A DNA stretch of 5,529 nucleotides from Rubrivirga sp. (GTDB lineage Bacteria; Bacteroidota; Rhodothermia; Rhodothermales; Rubricoccaceae). Under the pieces are notes generated by a model that saw only the letters and a list, made by a program, of their open reading frames with translations, did no database searches and was not told where the DNA came from. The position numbers and the translations under genes were made by a program. This document shows, piece after piece, positions 4,519 through 5,529 of the stretch (its first letter is position 1; every line of letters begins with the position of its first letter). The stretch spans positions 1 to 5,529 of the forward strand of contig JAAXJP010000437.1 in assembly GCA_012269805.1 (NCBI GenBank), in the 5' to 3' direction.

Positions 4519-5529
4519 CTAGTTGCTCAGCACCGGCATGTAGCCGTCGATGTCCTCCAGGACAGAGCCCGTGCCCCGGACGACGGCCGTGAGCGGGTCC
4601 TCAGCCGAGAACACCGGGAGCTCGGTCCGCTCGCGGAGGTACTCGTCGAGGCCCTTGAGGAGCGCGCCGCCGCCCGTGAGCATGATGCCTCGCTCGAGGA
4701 CGTCGCCGCCGAGCTCGGGGGGCGTCCGCTCGAGGGCGCGCACGACGGCCGCGGCGATCTGGTTGACGCTCGGGCGGAGCGCCTCGCGGACGTCCTCGCT
4801 CGAGACCACGCGCGTCTTGGGCACGCCCGTCACGAGGTCGCGGCCCTTGACCGAGAGTTCGAGCTCGGGGTCGAGCTTCTGCGCGCTCCCGATCTCGCAC
4901 TTGATCCGCTCGGCCGTCCGCTGGCCGATGAGGAGGTTGTGGTGCTTTTTGAAGTACTGCATCACGGCCTCGTCGAGCTCGTTGCCGCCCACGCGGATCG
5001 ACTCGTCGACGACGATCCCGTTGAGCGCGATCACGGCGATCTCCGTCGTCCCCCCGCCGATGTCCACGATCATGTTGCCGACGGGCTCCTGGACGGTCAG
5101 CCCGATCCCGATGGCCGCCGCCATCGGCTCGTCGATCAGCATGACCTGGCGGGCGCCCGCGTTCTGGGCGGCGTCCTTGACGGCCCGGCGCTCGACCTCG
5201 GTGATGCCCGAGGGCACGCAGATGACCATCCGCCCGATGCTCGTCAGCCAGCCCGGCTTGACGCGGCGGATGAGGCCGCGGATCAGCGCGTCGGCGACGG
5301 AGAAGTCGGCGATGACGCCGTCGTTGAGCGGCCGGATCGTCTCGATGTCCTTGTGCGTCCGCTCGTGCATCAGCAGCGCCTCCTGCCCGATCGCCACCGG
5401 CTTGCCGGAACGCCGGTCGATGGCCACGATCGAGGGCTCGTTGAGCACGATGCCCTTGTCGCGGACGTGGATGAGCGTGTTGGCGGTGCCGAGGTCGATG
5501 GCGACGTCGACCGAGAACGGGTTGAGCAC
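4519..5529 (-). CDS. mreB: MreB, actin-like rod shape-determining protein (start at or beyond the window edge)
   Basis: MreB polymerises on the inner face of the cytoplasmic membrane with ATP and positions the lateral wall-synthesis machinery. The 336 visible residues contain the actin-fold nucleotide signatures in order: phosphate-1 DLGTANT (12-18), LIDEPMAAAIGIG (131-143), phosphate-2 DIGGGTTE (156-163), the EIGSAQ region (212-217) and the adenosine motif LTGGGALLKGL (284-294). The C-terminus (TAVVRGTGSVLED) is complete and ends at a TAG at 4519. Length is close to the usual 340-350. The first visible codon is GTG followed by LNPFSVDVAIDLG. It may be the start, but MreB proteins often have a few more residues before the FS-D-AIDLG stretch, so the true start may lie just outside the window. 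mreC follows in the standard order. There is no sign of damage, and the paralogue type (MreB versus Mbl) cannot be decided here. Confidence 0.96.
   Translation of the reverse strand: MLNPFSVDVAIDLGTANTLIHVRDKGIVLNEPSIVAIDRRSGKPVAIGQEALLMHERTHKDIETIRPLNDGVIADFSVADALIRGLIRRVKPGWLTSIGRMVICVPSGITEVERRAVKDAAQNAGARQVMLIDEPMAAAIGIGLTVQEPVGNMIVDIGGGTTEIAVIALNGIVVDESIRVGGNELDEAVMQYFKKHHNLLIGQRTAERIKCEIGSAQKLDPELELSVKGRDLVTGVPKTRVVSSEDVREALRPSVNQIAAAVVRALERTPPELGGDVLERGIMLTGGGALLKGLDEYLRERTELPVFSAEDPLTAVVRGTGSVLEDIDGYMPVLSN

Noticed and set aside
3377..4522. Plus-strand open frame (381 codons) antisense to mreC, overlapping the previous frame by 4 bp like a coupled operon
   Set aside because: The apparent ATGA coupling is coincidental; the translation is Arg/Asp/Leu-rich with no recognisable family, while mreC is clear on the other strand.
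1..5529. tRNA/rRNA genes, CRISPR arrays, insertion sequences, prophage or secretion genes
   Set aside because: No cloverleaf-like sequence, regularly spaced repeats, transposase motifs or terminal repeats of that kind were seen; the non-coding gaps are all under 150 bp.

Overview
The window is very GC-rich and codes on one strand only. Six genes are read right to left, in the order mreB, mreC, a PBP4-type D-Ala-D-Ala carboxypeptidase (dacB-like), hslV, a NYN-domain gene of unknown function, and hslU, which runs off the left edge. mreB also reaches the right edge. The gaps are 83 to 140 bp and no gene overlaps another. None of the five internal starts has a recognisable Shine-Dalgarno sequence. 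A Gram-negative-type wall set (MreB, MreC, an exported PBP4), an HslV of the HATT type, high GC and leaders without Shine-Dalgarno suggest a member of the Bacteroidota/Rhodothermota side of the tree, such as a Rhodothermales-like marine bacterium. This placement is inference, not a database result.

Right part (1866-5529), cell shape and peptidoglycan. MreB is the actin-like filament that guides lateral wall synthesis. MreC is its inner-membrane and periplasmic scaffold partner. The exported S13-family enzyme trims or cuts peptidoglycan peptides. An mreD gene does not follow mreC; the PBP4 gene takes that place. The mreB-mreC gap is rich in inverted repeats, including overlapping, mutually exclusive stems.

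Left part (1-1782), protein quality control. hslV encodes the N-terminal-threonine protease and hslU its AAA+ unfoldase. They are usually adjacent, but here a complete 308-residue NYN (PIN-like nuclease fold) gene lies between them in the same direction. This is the most interesting arrangement in the window and hints at a link between an RNA-directed protein and HslUV, though nothing in the sequence proves one.

The most striking non-coding signal is a 22-bp palindrome just downstream of the hslV stop. It has a near-identical copy (19 of 20 core bases) just downstream of the mreB stop. Neither copy is followed by a T-run on the transcribed strand, so they are either U-less terminators or processing sites, or a dispersed palindromic repeat. 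No RNA gene, mobile element, CRISPR array or origin was seen.
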